11,433 nt of DNA from Candidatus Woesearchaeota archaeon (GTDB lineage Archaea; Nanobdellota; Nanobdellia; Woesearchaeales; GW2011-AR4), in assembly GCA_018303645.1 (NCBI GenBank), contig JAGVXR010000065.1, positions 1 to 11,433 on the forward strand, in the 5' to 3' direction. Both the position numbers and the translations under genes were made by a program. Shown piece after piece: positions 10,999 to 11,433 of the stretch. Every line of letters begins with the position of its first letter. Within the stretch, counting starts at the first letter, position 1. The notes beneath the pieces are model-generated. The model saw nothing but the letters and a program-made list of their open reading frames with translations. It had not been told where the DNA came from and made no database searches.

Positions 10999-11433
10999 AT
11001 GGCTGTTAATAACATACAATTCACTAGGATTGAAATTCGGATAGCTAAATACCTGTTTAAGCATTACAATGATAGGTATAACGCCAGGCAGTTGGCCAGG
11101 ATATTAAATATCAACCATGCTCACGCCAATAAGTTATGTAATATTTTAGCAGATAAACATTTGTTGGCAAAGGAGGAAATTGGCAACTCTGTCTTTTTTT
11201 CTTATGAATATGGCAACAAGCTGGCCATAAAATTCATGGAATATATGCTAAGTTTGGAAGAGAAGGAGTTTCCTAAATGGCTAAGTGTCTTATCTCACAG
11301 TGTGAAAAAATTTAAGGATTGCATTGAGATGGGATTGGTTTTTGGCTCATCCATAAAAATTAAGGATTTTAACGATATAGATGTTTTGCTTATGTACAAT
11401 GCTGAAAAATCCAAAGACGTAAAAAAAATAAAG
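10999..11433 (+). CDS. HTH-nucleotidyltransferase (MNT-type) protein, 3' truncated by the window
   Basis: The visible 145 residues start with a winged-HTH-like region (about 8-60: IRIAKYLFKHYNDRYNARQL then ARILNINHAHANKLCNILADK) and pass into a minimal nucleotidyltransferase core, GLVFGSSIKIKDFNDIDVLL, where GS-x9-D-x-D provides the nucleotide and metal sites. This domain pair is common in archaea and some members form HEPN-MNT toxin-antitoxin pairs, in which the MNT protein AMPylates the HEPN toxin; whether a HEPN gene follows cannot be seen. The ATG is set by the TATA box. The frame remains open at the last base, so the gene continues past the window. Confidence 0.82.
   Translation, partial: MAVNNIQFTRIEIRIAKYLFKHYNDRYNARQLARILNINHAHANKLCNILADKHLLAKEEIGNSVFFSYEYGNKLAIKFMEYMLSLEEKEFPKWLSVLSHSVKKFKDCIEMGLVFGSSIKIKDFNDIDVLLMYNAEKSKDVKKIK

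Noticed and set aside
1..11433. CRISPR array
   Set aside because: No set of regularly spaced repeats is present; the only long repeats are the 55-bp tandem pair and the element ends.

Overview
The window looks like part of an AT-rich archaeal genome, most likely from a small-genome lineage of the DPANN type, though this is inferred from gene content and promoters only. Most chromosomal genes start with an ATG about 25-30 nt downstream of a TATA-like box and have no Shine-Dalgarno (SD) sequence, the usual archaeal leaderless layout. The gene set agrees: an archaeal-type Mtq2/HemK methyltransferase fused to an atypical kinase, a bacterioopsin-activator-type HTH protein, an HTH-nucleotidyltransferase protein and a lipoate ligase.

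Layout. 1-101: tail of an unidentified gene. 146-1473: a tiny membrane protein, an OMP decarboxylase-like protein and a PEBP (YbhB-type) lipoprotein. 1536-2867: an orphan protein and a LOG/TIGR00725-type Rossmann protein. 2898-2970: tRNA-Ala(CGC). 3006-3314 (minus): a CsrA-like protein with a large internal insertion, unexpected in an archaeon. It is divergent from 3370-5504, the methyltransferase-kinase fusion overlapping an exported alpha/beta hydrolase. 5555-5746: a two-helix membrane peptide.

5823-8301 is a complete mobile element of 2479 bp. It has 24-bp perfect terminal inverted repeats (one base in from each end) and an 8-bp target duplication, AAAAACCG. It carries an IS6/IS240-like DDE transposase, a 45-aa ribbon-helix-helix-like protein behind a 17-bp palindromic operator candidate, an antitoxin-like/PIN-domain pair and a small basic protein whose stop codon lies in the right terminal repeat. 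A perfect 55-bp tandem duplication ends exactly at the left target duplication. It may be an assembly scar that betrays strains with and without the insertion.

8409-8552: a small zinc-ribbon protein. 8655-9305: a Bat-type HTH regulator. 9307-9942 (minus): an orphan protein. 10100-10861: lipoate-protein ligase. 10999 to the end: a truncated HTH-nucleotidyltransferase protein. Two copies of a CCCA..AATATTCTGG palindrome, one in the regulator's own promoter and one in the divergent orphan/ligase promoter, suggest a local regulatory circuit.

The best candidates for something undescribed are the inserted CsrA-like protein in an archaeal setting, the passenger-bearing element with its apparent self-control circuit, and the shared palindrome circuit.
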